Of a stretch of 64,000 bases of DNA, positions 32,092 through 41,031 are shown one piece after another. The stretch's first letter is position 1; each line of letters starts with the position of its first letter. Origin of the DNA: Actinomadura macrotermitis (lineage in GTDB: Bacteria > Actinomycetota > Actinomycetes > Streptosporangiales > Streptosporangiaceae). Under the pieces are notes generated by a model. That model was not told the DNA's origin, ran no database searches, and saw nothing but the letters and a program-made list of their open reading frames with translations. The stretch is taken from assembly GCF_009604375.1 (NCBI RefSeq), contig NZ_WEGH01000003.1:620001-684000 (forward strand). Reading direction: 5' to 3'. The position numbers were made by a program, and so were the translations under genes.

Positions 32092-33063
32092 CTAGAACAG
32101 GGCGGACTGCAGCGAGCGGCGCGCCTTGCCGATGCGCGGGTCGTCGGCCGGCAGCACCTCGAACAGCGCCAGCAGGTGCTTGCGGACGGCCTCGCGGTCG
32201 TCGCCGGCGGTGACGCGCACGGCGGCGACCAGGCGGCCGAACGCGCCGTCCACGTTCCCCGTCATCATGTCCAGGTCGGCGGCGCGGATCTGCGCCTGCG
32301 CGTCGGCGGGCCGCTCGCCGGCCTCCTGCAGCGCCCGCGCCGCGTCCACGCCCTGCACCCGGCGGCTGAGCTCGACCAGCGCGAGGCCGCTGCGGGCGTG
32401 CGGGTCCTGCGGGTGGGTGTCCAGGTACTGCTGGAACGCGGTGGCCGCGGTGTCCAGGTCGCCGCTCTCCAGCGCCTGCTCGGCCCGCAGCAGGACGGGG
32501 TCGATCTCGGGCTGCGGCGGCAGGCCCGGGCCGCCGGGGCCGGCCTCGGGCGGCGGGCCCTCGGGGAGGATGCCCTCCTTGCGCAGCGCGTCGAAGAGCT
32601 GCTCGATCGCCTCGCGCACCTGCGGCTCGGGGGCGGCGCCGTTCAGGAACGGCAGCAGCTGCCCGGCCACCACCACCGCGACGAACGGGATGCCGCGCAC
32701 GCCCATCTGCTGCATGTAGGCGTTCAGCTGCGGGTTGGCCTCGATGTCGACCTTGGCCAGGATCCACCGGCCGGCCGCCTCGGCCGCCAGCTTCTCCAGG
32801 ATCGGGCCGAGCTGCTTGCAGGGCCCGCACCATTCGGCCCAGAAGTCGACCAGCACCGGCACCGACTGCGACCGCTCGACGACCTCGGCGTTGAAGGTCT
32901 CGTCGGTGACGTCCACGACGGCGGGGCCGGCCGCCGCGCCCGGCGCGCCCCCGGCCTGGGGCGGCCGCCCGGCCTGGGCCTGGCGTTCCTGCTGCTTCTT
33001 CGCGGCCGCCTGGCGGGCTCCCAGGTCGACGGCGCCGTGCAACGAAAAGTCCCGAGAAGGCAT
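32092..33063 (-). CDS. YbbN/CnoX-like thioredoxin with TPR region
   Basis: 323 aa. Residues 48-160 are a thioredoxin domain with active site WCGPC (78-82), cis-Pro in RGIPFVAVV. A Pro/Gly-rich linker leads to a C-terminal helical TPR-like region (AEQALESGDLDTAATAFQQYLDTHPQDPHARSGLALVEL) that in E. coli YbbN serves holdase and GroEL contact roles. An N-terminal Gln/Ala-rich stretch (18-45) is flexible. ATG 33063 follows CAGGAT by 6 nt, a possible leaderless start. Confidence 0.9.
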   Translation of the reverse strand: MPSRDFSLHGAVDLGARQAAAKKQQERQAQAGRPPQAGGAPGAAAGPAVVDVTDETFNAEVVERSQSVPVLVDFWAEWCGPCKQLGPILEKLAAEAAGRWILAKVDIEANPQLNAYMQQMGVRGIPFVAVVVAGQLLPFLNGAAPEPQVREAIEQLFDALRKEGILPEGPPPEAGPGGPGLPPQPEIDPVLLRAEQALESGDLDTAATAFQQYLDTHPQDPHARSGLALVELSRRVQGVDAARALQEAGERPADAQAQIRAADLDMMTGNVDGAFGRLVAAVRVTAGDDREAVRKHLLALFEVLPADDPRIGKARRSLQSALF

Positions 33064-33222
33064 GGGTCCATCCTGCCTCATCCCCCTGCTCCCCGTGCGC
33101 GCGTCCGCTCCCAGCGGAGCGGGCCGTCCGGCCGGCCGGACACAGTGGAACAATGACGCAAATTCGCTCCTTTTTCCGCCGGGCAAAGAATCCGGGGCCC
33201 GGCGCCCAACAGCCAAAGCGGG

Positions 33223-33252
33223 CTGACAGCGATAACCAAGGCTGGTTATAGT
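33223..33252 (+). promoter_or_regulatory. Promoter of ABC gene with overlapping palindrome
   Basis: CTGACA (33223-33228), 18-nt spacer, TATAGT (33247-33252). A perfect inverted repeat ATAACCA-AGGC-TGGTTAT (33232-33249) fills the spacer and enters the -10 box, a probable operator. Transcript leader of about 107 nt. The rest of the 33064-33365 spacer shows nothing else. Confidence 0.6.
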
Positions 33253-33365
33253 CACCAGGTCGAAGCCCGGAAGCGACGGCAGATCAGGCCCGCCGCGGGA
33301 CCCTTGCGGAGTCCCGGCCGGCACGGGCCGCCGCGCCGAGCCGGGCGAACAACGGGGGGTAAGAA

Positions 33366-34154
33366 ATGATCGCGGGCAATTCCGCGATCGTGGCCACAGG
33401 CATGGGTGTCCGCCGCGGGGGGCGGTGGCTGCTGCGTCCGGTGGCCTTCGGCATGGCCGAAGGCGTGATCGGCATCGCCGGTCCACCGGGCGCGGGCAAA
33501 TCCACACTGCTGGCCACGTTCGCGACCTTGCGCCGGCCGCAGGCCGGTGTGCTGGAAATCCTCGGGCACGACACCGGCAATTCCGCCGGGCTGCGCGCGG
33601 TGCGCGGCCGGATCGGTTATCTGCCGGGCCGTTTCTGCTGGGCGGAGACCATGACGGCGGGCGAGTTCATCGGCTATGCCGCCTATTACAAAGGAATGCG
33701 CGCCGCCGATGTGGACCAGGCGCTGGAACGGCTCGGCCTCACCGAGTCGGCCGGCACCGAGCTGTCGCTGCTGCCGCCGGACGTCCGGCTGCGCGCGGGC
33801 CTCGCCGCGACCTGTGTGCACGCGCCCGCGCTGGTGCTGCTCGACGAGCCGCTGAACGGCCTCGGCGACGCGGCCGCCGCCGAGACGATCCCGGTGCTGC
33901 GCTCGCTCGCGCCCACGGTCGTGGTGACGGCCGGGTCGGCCGCCGAGCTGACCCCCTGGTGCGACCGGGTGCTCGCGCTGGAGGGAGGGCGGCTGGCCGA
34001 GCTGCCGCCGCACGGCGCCGGCCGGCCCGTCCCGCTGCCCGCCGCCCCGGACGCGGCGCCGGGCCGCCGCCGGCCGTCCGTGCGCCCGCTGGCCGCCCTG
34101 CTCCCCCGGATCGTCCTCGGCCGCATGGCCGCCGGGAGCGGCGCCGGTGTCTGA
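33366..34154 (+). CDS. ABC transporter ATP-binding protein with degenerate motifs
   Basis: 262 aa. Walker A GPPGAGKST (39-47) and Walker B LVLLDE (156-161) are intact. Four others are changed: Q-loop Gln is Gly88 (IGYLPG), the signature reads LSLLP at 133-137 instead of LSGGQ, the D-loop Asp is Gly167 (NGLG), and the switch His is Ala189 (VVVTAG). ATP binding is plausible but hydrolysis would be weak or need a partner. C-terminal 45 residues are Pro/Arg-rich. Overlaps the membrane gene by 8 nt. Probable regulated promoter at 33223-33252. Confidence 0.8.
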   Translation: MIAGNSAIVATGMGVRRGGRWLLRPVAFGMAEGVIGIAGPPGAGKSTLLATFATLRRPQAGVLEILGHDTGNSAGLRAVRGRIGYLPGRFCWAETMTAGEFIGYAAYYKGMRAADVDQALERLGLTESAGTELSLLPPDVRLRAGLAATCVHAPALVLLDEPLNGLGDAAAAETIPVLRSLAPTVVVTAGSAAELTPWCDRVLALEGGRLAELPPHGAGRPVPLPAAPDAAPGRRRPSVRPLAALLPRIVLGRMAAGSGAGV

Positions 34155-35445
34155 GTTCGGGCGGGTGCTCCGGGTGGAGGCCCGCCGCTCGGCGCTGCTC
34201 GTCGCGGTCCCCGCGCTCGCCGGGGCCGGCGTGATCGCCGCCTGGCTCTCGCTGGTCCCCGGCGTCGCCTACTGGGACAACTCGGTGGTGGCGCTGCTGA
34301 ACGCCGTCCTGCTGCTCGGCCCGGTCGCGGCCGCGCTGTCGGCGTGGGCGGCGGTGCGCGAGCGCAACCTGGACTACCTGCGCGACCTCACCGCCCGCTC
34401 GCCGGCGACCGCCGCGCTGCTGGACCTGCTGCTGCTCGCGGCGGGCGCGCTGATCGCCTACACCGCGGTCACCGCCGTGGTGGTGACGAGCACGCTGGCG
34501 CGGGCGGGGGCCGGGCCGCTGCACCCGCTCGGCGTGCCGGTCGGCGCGTCCGCGCTGGTGCTGCACGTGGTGGCGGGGTACCTGGCGGGCCGGGTGGCGC
34601 CGCGCCCGGCGACGCCGGTGGCGGTGCTGGCGCTCAGCTGGCCGTGGGCGATGCTGCGCGAGCCGGGCCGGTCCTGGCTGAGCCTGCTGCCGCCGCCCGC
34701 GTTCGGCCGGGTCGCGCTGTTCACCGGGCTGCGGCCCGGCGTGCTCGCCGACCAGCTGGTGTGGGCGGCCGGGCTGACCGCCGCGCTGGTGCTGGCGTAC
34801 GCGGGCTGGACGAACCGGCGCGCGTTCGTCGCCGTCCCGCTCGCGGTCGCGCTGGCGGTGACGGCGGTGGCGACGGTGCGGCTGGCGTCCACCGGCGGCC
34901 GCGCGGTGCAGGCCGCGCCGGTCGCGCCCGCCTGCCGGGAGTGGCCGCTGACGGTCTGCGTGCACCCGGCGCAGCGCGCGGCGCTGCCGACGCTGACGGC
35001 GGCGGCGGTGCCGCTGGCGGCGCGGCTGAACGGCACGCCCGCCGGGTTCACCCGGGTGGAGCAGCGCCCGCTCACCGAGCCCACGGTGGTCGCGGGCGGT
35101 GTCGCGACGGTGCACCTGGACGAGGAGCTGGCGCCGGGGTACCAGACGCGGGCCGTCCGGCAGATCAGGGACGGGCTCGTCACCGCCCGGGCGTGCGCCT
35201 CACCGGCGGCGGTGCGCTACCGCGCCCTCGTCGACGCGTGGCTGCTCGGCGAGCCCCCGCCGCAGGCGCCCGCCACCGCCGCCGCGCGCCGGTTCGGCGG
35301 CTGGAGCGAGGACCGGCGCCGCGCCTGGCTGCGGGTGCACTTCGCCGCCTACCGCGACTGCGCGCTGCGCGCCTCGTCGTTCACCGGGCCCGCGGCCGGC
35401 CGGCACAAGGGCGGCAAGCACGGGAGCGGGCCGTCCTCTGCATGA
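34147..35445 (+). CDS. ABC-partner integral membrane protein
   Basis: 432 aa. About six membrane helices between residues 15 and 255, then a roughly 150-residue extracytoplasmic domain with Cys in APACREWPLTVCVH (two), RACAS and YRDCALR. The final segment is basic and Gly-rich. This is an ABC-2-type partner shape. Starts within the end of the ATPase gene, so translation is coupled. No homology to a transporter of known substrate was recognised. Confidence 0.72.
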   Translation: MSEFGRVLRVEARRSALLVAVPALAGAGVIAAWLSLVPGVAYWDNSVVALLNAVLLLGPVAAALSAWAAVRERNLDYLRDLTARSPATAALLDLLLLAAGALIAYTAVTAVVVTSTLARAGAGPLHPLGVPVGASALVLHVVAGYLAGRVAPRPATPVAVLALSWPWAMLREPGRSWLSLLPPPAFGRVALFTGLRPGVLADQLVWAAGLTAALVLAYAGWTNRRAFVAVPLAVALAVTAVATVRLASTGGRAVQAAPVAPACREWPLTVCVHPAQRAALPTLTAAAVPLAARLNGTPAGFTRVEQRPLTEPTVVAGGVATVHLDEELAPGYQTRAVRQIRDGLVTARACASPAAVRYRALVDAWLLGEPPPQAPATAAARRFGGWSEDRRRAWLRVHFAAYRDCALRASSFTGPAAGRHKGGKHGSGPSSA

Positions 35446-35489
35446 CCACGGCGGGACCCCCCAGACCCGCCGCGGCCATGCAGAAGTCT

Positions 35490-35813
35490 CTAGACCCCGA
35501 CCTTCTGGCCGGGGGTGTGCGCGGCCTGCGCGGCCGGCTTGATCCAGTGGCGCTCGACGAAGAACGGCGCGACCGGCAGCACCGAGGCGACCAGCGCCAG
35601 GAACGTGCGGCCGTTCGACCAGCGCAGCAGGAAGCGCGCCGCGATCGCCAGGCCGACATAGGCCATGAACAGGACTCCGTGCGCCATTCCCACGATCGAC
35701 ACCGCGAGCGGCTGGTCGGCCAGGTACTTCAGCGGCATCGCGACCAGGAGCAGCAGCAGGAACGAGGTCGCCTCGGCGATCGAGGCGAGCTTGAAAACAC
35801 GTACGAAGTCCAC
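35490..35813 (-). CDS. DUF3817 membrane protein
   Basis: 107 aa, three helices. FKLASIAEATSFLLLLLVAMPLKYL and VSIVGMAHGVLFMAYVGLA are the DUF3817 core, ending with ALVASVLPVAPFFVERHWI. Function unknown; common in actinomycetes. GTG 35813 follows a leaderless -10 box. Confidence 0.87.
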   Translation of the reverse strand: MDFVRVFKLASIAEATSFLLLLLVAMPLKYLADQPLAVSIVGMAHGVLFMAYVGLAIAARFLLRWSNGRTFLALVASVLPVAPFFVERHWIKPAAQAAHTPGQKVGV

Positions 35814-35821
35814 GGTTGGCC

Positions 35822-35827
35822 AACGTA
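35822..35827 (-). promoter_or_regulatory. -10 box of DUF3817 gene
   Basis: TACGTT on the reverse strand, 8 nt before GTG 35813. Confidence 0.4.
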
Positions 35828-35889
35828 CCGGCTCACGCGCAGGGTTTCCGCCGGTCTCATGACCCCGGTCACATTCGTCCCCGGGGGTC

Positions 35890-35895
35890 TAAGGT
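35890..35895 (+). promoter_or_regulatory. -10 box, leaderless promoter of DUF2127 gene
   Basis: TAAGGT, 6 nt before GTG 35902. Confidence 0.5.
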
Positions 35896-35901
35896 CACTG
35901 C

Positions 35902-36699
35902 GTGGACTGGAGTTTGCTGACCTGCGCGCGCAGGGATCACATCACGTACGCCCCCGACGAGCCGGAGCTGCGGCGGCGGCTGACCACCGGCACCCCCGTC
36001 GGCGAGGCGTGGCGCTGCCTGCGCTGCGGCACCTACGTGCCCGGCGCCCCGCAGGGCTCGGGACCCGCCGACCGGGCGCCGCTGGTCAAGCGCGGCAAGG
36101 AGCTGCGGGACGCGTTCATCATGCGGTTCTTCGCGGTCGAGCGCGCCGTCCGCGGCCTGCTGGTGCTGGTCGCCGCCTACGGCGTGTGGCGGTTCGCCGA
36201 GAGCCGCGGCTCGATCCAGCGGATCTTCGAGGACGAGATCCCGCTGCTGCGGCCGATCGCCAAACAGGTCGGCTGGGACCTGGACCACTCCAAGATGGTG
36301 GAGTCGGCGCGGCACGTGTTCGACATGAAGGCCGAGACGCTGCGCTGGCTCGCGGTCGCGCTGGTGGTGTACGCCGCCGTCGAGCTCATCGAGGCCGTCG
36401 GGCTCTGGCTGCTGAAGCGGTGGGGCGAGTACTTCGCGGTCATCGCGACCTCGTTCGGGCTGCCGGTGGAGATCTACGAGCTGGCCGAGCGGGTCACCGT
36501 GGTGCGGATCGGCGCGCTGGTCATCAACATCGGGCTGATCGTCTACATCGTCGTCACCAAGCGGCTGTTCGGGGTGCGCGGCGGGCGCGCGGCGCACGAG
36601 GCGCACCTGCGCAGTGAGTCGCTGCTGGAGGTCGAGCACGCCGGGCACGACGCCGACCTGCGGCATCACCAGGACGTCAGGACCGACACCGCCGGGTGA
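35902..36699 (+). CDS. DUF2127 membrane protein with N-terminal Cys pair
   Basis: 265 aa. DUF2127 covers about residues 70-225 with four helices (AVERAVRGLLVLVAAYGVW, LRWLAVALVVYAAVELIEAVGLW, YFAVIATSFGLPVEIYEL, GALVINIGLIVYIVV). The N-terminal 40 residues carry a CLRCGTYVPG pair that looks like half a zinc ribbon; His at ARRDHITY may add a ligand. A His-rich C-tail (HAGHDADLRHHQD). Function unknown. Confidence 0.83.
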   Translation: MDWSLLTCARRDHITYAPDEPELRRRLTTGTPVGEAWRCLRCGTYVPGAPQGSGPADRAPLVKRGKELRDAFIMRFFAVERAVRGLLVLVAAYGVWRFAESRGSIQRIFEDEIPLLRPIAKQVGWDLDHSKMVESARHVFDMKAETLRWLAVALVVYAAVELIEAVGLWLLKRWGEYFAVIATSFGLPVEIYELAERVTVVRIGALVINIGLIVYIVVTKRLFGVRGGRAAHEAHLRSESLLEVEHAGHDADLRHHQDVRTDTAG

Positions 36700-36722
36700 G
36701 GTGAAAGCGCGCCCTGAGGGGA

Positions 36723-37517
36723 ATGCACCGGTACATGGCACGCTCCGAACCGAAAGACAAACCCCTCCGGGAGCACAAGCCGGAGCTGGCGGCCGCGCCG
36801 GCGCCCGCCTCCATGGGGGACACCCCCAACACCGAGGCGCGTCGCAAGCTCCGGGCGCCTCGGCCCCCCGGCCCCCGCCGCCGTGGCGGCTTCGGCACCG
36901 CCCTGGTGCTCGTCGTCGCGACCGTCGCGCTCGTGCTGCTCGCGCAGCAGACGCTGCACATGCTGCCCAAGTGGCTGAACCCGTTCGCCGAGGAGACCAA
37001 GGACCGCAGCGGCCCGGCGCTGCTGCAGTCCATCCGCGACCTGCACCGCTACGAGGCCGCCAGCGGCAACTTCCAGGTCATCGTGGACCTGGAGAAGGAC
37101 GCCAAGTACCTGCCGGGCTCGCTGCAGGGCAAGCGCACCCTGTTCATCGGCAACGGCTCGGTGGACGCCTACGTGGACTTCGGCAAGGTCGGCGACGGCG
37201 CGATCACCGTGAACAAGGACCGCACCGCCGCCACCGTCCGGCTGCCCCGCGCCGAGCTGGAGCCGACCAACGTCGACCCCAAGCGCAGCTACGTCTACTC
37301 GGCCCAGCGCGGCCTGTTCAACCGCATCGGGGACGCTTTCGGCAGCAACCCCAACGACCAGCAGCAGCTCTACGTGCTGGCGGGCCAGAAGATCCAGGCC
37401 GCCGCGAACGAGAGCGGCCTGCGCGACCGGGCCGACCAGAACACCAAGCAGATGCTGGAGAACATGCTGAAGGCCCTCGGCTTCAAGACCGTGACCGTCC
37501 AGCCCGCGGGGCAGTGA
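36723..37517 (+). CDS. DUF4230 membrane-anchored protein
   Basis: 264 aa. A basic, Pro-rich cytoplasmic N-terminus (about 60 residues), one membrane helix (ALVLVVATVALVLLAQQTL, about 60-78), then the DUF4230 domain outside (LLQSIRDLHRYEAASGNFQVIVDLEKDAKYLP, RTLFIGNGSVDAYVDFG, ENMLKALGFKTVTV). Function unknown. ATG 36723 sits too close to GAGGGGA, and ATG 36735 too far, so the start is uncertain. Its stop TGA overlaps no base of the thiolase stop, which begins at the next position on the other strand. Confidence 0.82.
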   Translation: MHRYMARSEPKDKPLREHKPELAAAPAPASMGDTPNTEARRKLRAPRPPGPRRRGGFGTALVLVVATVALVLLAQQTLHMLPKWLNPFAEETKDRSGPALLQSIRDLHRYEAASGNFQVIVDLEKDAKYLPGSLQGKRTLFIGNGSVDAYVDFGKVGDGAITVNKDRTAATVRLPRAELEPTNVDPKRSYVYSAQRGLFNRIGDAFGSNPNDQQQLYVLAGQKIQAAANESGLRDRADQNTKQMLENMLKALGFKTVTVQPAGQ

Positions 37518-38708
<1,191 letters not shown>

Positions 38709-38800
38709 GAGGGGGCCTCCATCAGGGTGACACGGCGACGTTTGCCACCATACCCACGACGACCCCGCACGCCGTCCGCCGCCCTTGGAGGGGAACCAGC

Positions 38801-39223
38801 ATGCTGACCCGCATCGACCACATCGGCATCGCCTGCCACGACCTGGAGGCGACCGTGGAGTTCTACCGCGCCACCTACGGCTTCACCGACGTGCACTTCG
38901 AGGTGAACGAGGAGCAGGGCGTCCGGGAGGCCATGCTCAAGATCAACGAGACCGGGGACGGGGCGGCCAGCTACATCCAGCTGATCCAGCCGATCCGCGA
39001 CGACTCGACGGTGGCCAAGTGGCTGGCCAAGAACGGCGAGGGCGTGCACCACATCGCGTTCGGCACCGACGGCGACGTCCAGGAGGAGGCCGACGGCATC
39101 GCGGCCAAGGGCGTGCGCGTCCTTTACGACGCCCCGCGGCGCGGTTCGATGGGGTCACGGATCACCTTCCTGCACCCCAAGGACGCGCACGGGGTCCTCA
39201 CCGAACTGGTACAGAAGGCCTGA
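38801..39223 (+). CDS. mce: Methylmalonyl-CoA epimerase
   Basis: 140 aa VOC-fold protein interconverting (R)- and (S)-methylmalonyl-CoA in propionyl-CoA metabolism. RIDHIGIACHDLEATVEFYRATYGF is the first beta-alpha unit with metal ligand His7; GVHHIAFGTDG gives the second His, and HGVLTELVQ the terminal Glu. ATG 38801 with GGAGGGG 7 nt upstream. Precedes the FilP-like gene. Confidence 0.95.
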   Translation: MLTRIDHIGIACHDLEATVEFYRATYGFTDVHFEVNEEQGVREAMLKINETGDGAASYIQLIQPIRDDSTVAKWLAKNGEGVHHIAFGTDGDVQEEADGIAAKGVRVLYDAPRRGSMGSRITFLHPKDAHGVLTELVQKA

Positions 39224-39548
39224 TCCCGAAATCGTGACGTGATCGATATCACGGAGCGTGAAGGCCGCTACTCTGTAGCGGTTCGGATACCTCTGGTGCT
39301 TTTGCCACGGGGCTGCCGGGCCCGCGAAGGTGACCCAGCACACCACGACAAAAGCGACAAAATGCGCAGTGCGTCAAGATGAGCCCCCAACACGGCAGCG
39401 CCCGGAGTACGCTTCTGTCGCCGGAAGAGGTCTGGGGCACGGCATCCGTTCAGCCAGGCGATCAACCGGTCCCCGGTACCGTACGTGCCTCCCCGCGCAC
39501 GCGGGGAGGGTCCCCACCCGTCGCCCCGTCACACCAGGATTGAGCCAC
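39224..39548 (+). promoter_or_regulatory. Regulatory spacer of the FilP-like gene (325 nt)
   Basis: No gene seen. Contains, in order: GTGATCGATATCAC (39239-39252), a Crp-like site (GTGA-N6-TCAC); a perfect palindrome CCGCTAC-TCT-GTAGCGG (39265-39281); and a 22-nt GC hairpin with arms 39488-39497 and 39500-39509, about 40 nt before ATG 39549. These suggest a regulated promoter with a structured leader. Confidence 0.6.
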
Positions 39549-40877
39549 ATGCAGTCCGACATCGACGCCCAGCTCAGCAACTTCTTCGAGGACACGCCCC
39601 CACGCGAGTTCGATGTGGTGCTCCGCGGCTACGACCGGCACCAGGTCGATGAGCAGATCAAGGCGCTTGAGACCGAGGTCCGCAAGACCCGCGAGGACAC
39701 TCAGGCGCTGCAGCGCGAGCTTTCGGACGCCCACCGGCAGCTGCAGGAACAGGAGCGCCCGACCTACTCGGGTCTCGGCGCCCGCATCGAGCAGCTGCTG
39801 CGGCTCGCCGAGGAGCAGGCCACCGAGCTCGTCCAGGCCGCCCGCAGCGAGGCCAACGAGATCAAGGCCGCGGCCAAGGTCGACGCGGCCGAGCTGCGCG
39901 CCACGGCCGAGAACGAGGCCGGCGAGCTGCGCGCCACCGCCCAGCGCGAGGGCGACGACATGCGCAACGCCGCCGAGCGCGAGGCGGAGGAGGTGCGCAC
40001 CTCGGCCCGCCGCGAGGCCGACGAGCTGACCTCCACCACCGAGCGCGAGGTCGCCAAGCTGCGCGCCACCGCCGACCACGAGGTCGCCGAGAAGCGCGCC
40101 GCGGCCGAGCGGGAGATCGCCAAGCTGCGCACCACCACCGAGCGCGAGGTCGCCCAGCTGCGGGCGTCCACCAAGCGCGAGCGGGACGAGATCCTCACCA
40201 CCGCCAAGCGGCAGGCCGACGAGATGCGCGCGCAGGCCCAGCGCATCCTGGAGGAGAGCGAGGCCCAGCGCGCCCAGGCCGAGGCCGAGTTCGAGATCCA
40301 GCTGGCGGCCCGCCGCGAGGAGGCCGACCGGCAGGACGCCGAGCGGCACGCCAACGCCCAGGCCGCCACGCAGAAGCTGGTCGCCGAGGCCGAGCAGCGC
40401 GCCGCGTCCGCCGAGCAGCGGGCGGCCAAGGCCACCCAGCAGGCCGAGCAGACCCGGCGCGAGGCCGACTCGCACGCCAAGCAGCTCATGGCGAACGCGC
40501 GCAAGAACTCCGACCAGGTCATCGCCGAGGCCAAGTCGCAGGCCGAGCAGCTGCTCGCCGAGACCAAGGCCGAGGCCGACCGGGTGCGCACCTCGGCGCA
40601 GCGCCAGGTGGACGAGCTGACCCGCCAGCGCGACAGCATCACCAGCCACCTGAACCAGCTGCGCCAGCTGATCGGCGGTGTGGCGCCCGCCCTCGGCGGC
40701 GTCGAGGACACCCCGCCGGCCCCGGCCGACAAGCCCGCCCCGGCCCCCGAGCCGAAGCAGGCCCCGGCCCAGCAGCAGGCCAAGCAGCAGCAGGCCGCCA
40801 AGCCCCAGCAGCAGCAGGCCAAGGGCCCGCAGGCCAAGAAGTCCGACGAGGACGACGAGGACTGGTGGCAGGAGTAG
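39549..40877 (+). CDS. FilP/Scy-like coiled-coil cytoskeletal protein
   Basis: 442 aa. N-terminal DivIVA-like segment (REFDVVLRGYDRHQVDEQIKALE, 19-41), a first coiled coil to about 75, then thirteen perfect 11-residue units at residues 90-232 (pattern xAxELRATAxR), a second coiled coil to about 385, and a Pro/Gln/Ala-rich tail ending in acidic DDEDWWQE. Streptomyces FilP and Scy organise tip growth through such coiled coils and contact DivIVA. The epimerase and thiolase genes beside it match the filP/scy neighbourhood. It is shorter than Scy, closer to FilP. ATG 39549 lies in the frame of the DivIVA-like motif; the spacer upstream is structured. Confidence 0.85.
   Translation: MQSDIDAQLSNFFEDTPPREFDVVLRGYDRHQVDEQIKALETEVRKTREDTQALQRELSDAHRQLQEQERPTYSGLGARIEQLLRLAEEQATELVQAARSEANEIKAAAKVDAAELRATAENEAGELRATAQREGDDMRNAAEREAEEVRTSARREADELTSTTEREVAKLRATADHEVAEKRAAAEREIAKLRTTTEREVAQLRASTKRERDEILTTAKRQADEMRAQAQRILEESEAQRAQAEAEFEIQLAARREEADRQDAERHANAQAATQKLVAEAEQRAASAEQRAAKATQQAEQTRREADSHAKQLMANARKNSDQVIAEAKSQAEQLLAETKAEADRVRTSAQRQVDELTRQRDSITSHLNQLRQLIGGVAPALGGVEDTPPAPADKPAPAPEPKQAPAQQQAKQQQAAKPQQQQAKGPQAKKSDEDDEDWWQE
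39816..40244 (+). repeat. Thirteen tandem 33-bp hendecad repeats
   Basis: Each 33-bp unit encodes 11 residues of a hendecad coiled coil (residues 90-232 of the FilP-like protein). Units differ in sequence but keep exact length, with Glu at position 1 and Leu/Met/Ile at position 5 or so. Confidence 0.85.
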
Positions 40878-40920
40878 CGACGCCGAACGGCGGATGAACG
40901 TCCGCCGGGGGAATCGACTG

Positions 40921-40956
40921 AAAAGCCTAGAGGTGGGCAACTACCTCTAGGCTTTT
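40921..40956. terminator. Bidirectional rho-independent terminator
   Basis: Perfect 14-bp stem AAAAGCCTAGAGGT / ACCTCTAGGCTTTT with 8-nt loop; A-run on the left and T-run on the right allow termination in both directions. It lies 43 nt after the FilP-like stop. Confidence 0.9.
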
Positions 40957-41031
40957 CGGCATCTCAACCGATATATACGGTTCCCTCCCGGGCCGTGGGC
41001 ATCGGGTGACAGCACGGACGAGGAGAGCGGC

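Noticed and set aside
39488..39509. CRISPR-like or phage repeat from the GC palindromes
   Set aside because: Palindromes are single, not in regular arrays; no cas genes or spacers are present anywhere in the window.
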